From the NCBI GenBank assembly GCA_013697915.1, contig JACCVY010000020.1:1-45353 (forward strand): a stretch of 45,353 nucleotides of DNA. The letters are read 5' to 3'. Below, piece after piece: positions 45,143 through 45,353 of this stretch (within the stretch, counting starts at the first letter, position 1; every line of letters begins with the position of its first letter). Source of the DNA: Blastocatellia bacterium. Its GTDB lineage: Bacteria > Acidobacteriota > Blastocatellia > Pyrinomonadales > Pyrinomonadaceae. Made by a program: the position numbers and the translations under genes. The notes below the pieces were generated by a model, which made no database searches, had not been told where the DNA came from, and saw nothing but the letters and a program-made list of their open reading frames with translations.

Positions 45143-45208
45143 GTAGCACAGACTTTAGTCTGTGTATTTGTTTTATTAACGCAACACAGGACGGGAAGCC
45201 TGTGCTAC
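45143..45208. repeat. Palindromic repeat before tuf
   Basis: GTAGCACAG (45143-45151) pairs with CTGTGCTAC (45200-45208); inside, CACAGACT-TT-AGTCTGTG (45147-45164) is a perfect hairpin. Same core as 29594. It may separate tRNA processing from tuf transcription. Confidence 0.7.
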
Positions 45209-45220
45209 AGAGGATAGAAG

Positions 45221-45353
45221 ATGTCAAAGGAAAAATTCGACCGCAGTAAGCCGCACGTGAACATTGGCACGATTGGGCACGTGGACCACGGCAAGACGAC
45301 ATTGACGGCAGCGATCACCAAGGTGTTGGCCAAGAACAATCCGAAGGTGCAGT
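45221..45353 (+). CDS. tuf: Elongation factor Tu, 5' part
   Basis: First 44 residues, open at the window edge: [20 protein letters not shown] followed by [12 protein letters not shown], with the P-loop [18 protein letters not shown] precedes the ATG. It carries aminoacyl-tRNA to the ribosome; the tRNA-Thr(GGU)-tuf neighbourhood is typical. Confidence 0.97.
   Translation, partial: MSKEKFDRSKPHVNIGTIGHVDHGKTTLTAAITKVLAKNNPKVQ

Overview
The window looks like chromosomal DNA of an acidobacterium, probably of the class Blastocatellia. That placement is an inference. It rests on the VWFA-related secreted protein typical of Acidobacteriota, the zinc-ribbon/proline-rich membrane proteins, the Ser/Thr kinase fused to a formylglycine-enzyme-like domain, and moderate to high G+C. 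Ends of the window: a small antitoxin-like/aspartic-protease gene pair on the left and the first 44 codons of tuf (EF-Tu) on the right.

Layout. 0.2-7 kb: retropepsin-like pair, kinase, TPR protein, zinc-ribbon membrane protein and a TlpA-like lipoprotein. 7.4-28.7 kb: a metal-handling island. It holds Cys-, Met- and His-rich exported proteins, an outer-membrane-type barrel with Met-rich tandem repeats, three CDF-family transporters (one frameshifted), a MerR regulator with a textbook MerR-type operator, a thioredoxin-like protein, an exported TlpA-like thioredoxin, and a CusA/CusC/CusB-type Cu(I)/Ag(I) efflux system. On the opposite strand are DUF302 and Met-rich genes and a carbonic anhydrase, and the island closes with a P1B copper ATPase. 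28.8-44.4 kb: mostly housekeeping (SYLF protein, lexA, PhyH dioxygenase, trmFO, VWFA protein, Xer recombinase, DksA-like protein, TonB-dependent receptor behind a Fur-like box, nucleotidyltransferase pair, uvrA, pgsA). 44.6-45.1 kb: a tRNA cluster (Thr, Tyr, Gly, Thr) leading into tuf.

The main discovery is at 15326-16189. A single 288-codon reading frame is interrupted by two in-frame TGA codons and would otherwise encode an organomercurial lyase (MerB)-like protein. Each TGA falls exactly where MerB has a catalytic cysteine: the first precedes A-L-D (MerB C96-A-L-D99), the second precedes G-V-I-N-F-F (MerB C159). Each is followed, 20 and 19 nt later, by a perfect hairpin (7 and 8 bp) with the same GGTC apical loop as the E. 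coli formate dehydrogenase SECIS element. I read this as a double-selenocysteine, apparently exported MerB-like enzyme. It is translationally coupled (ATGA overlap) to an exported thioredoxin-like protein and lies downstream of a MerR regulator. Conventional gene calling would truncate it to a 189-aa hypothetical protein.

In the proposed picture, soft-metal ions and organometals are sensed by MerR. Organomercurials are attacked outside the cytoplasm by the selenoenzyme, which the TlpA-like protein re-reduces. Copper/silver is pumped out by Cus and the P-type ATPase, divalent ions by the CDF proteins, and Met/Cys/His-rich exported proteins buffer metal in the envelope. No merA, merT or merP and no selenocysteine machinery (selA, selB, selC, selD) is visible in this window.
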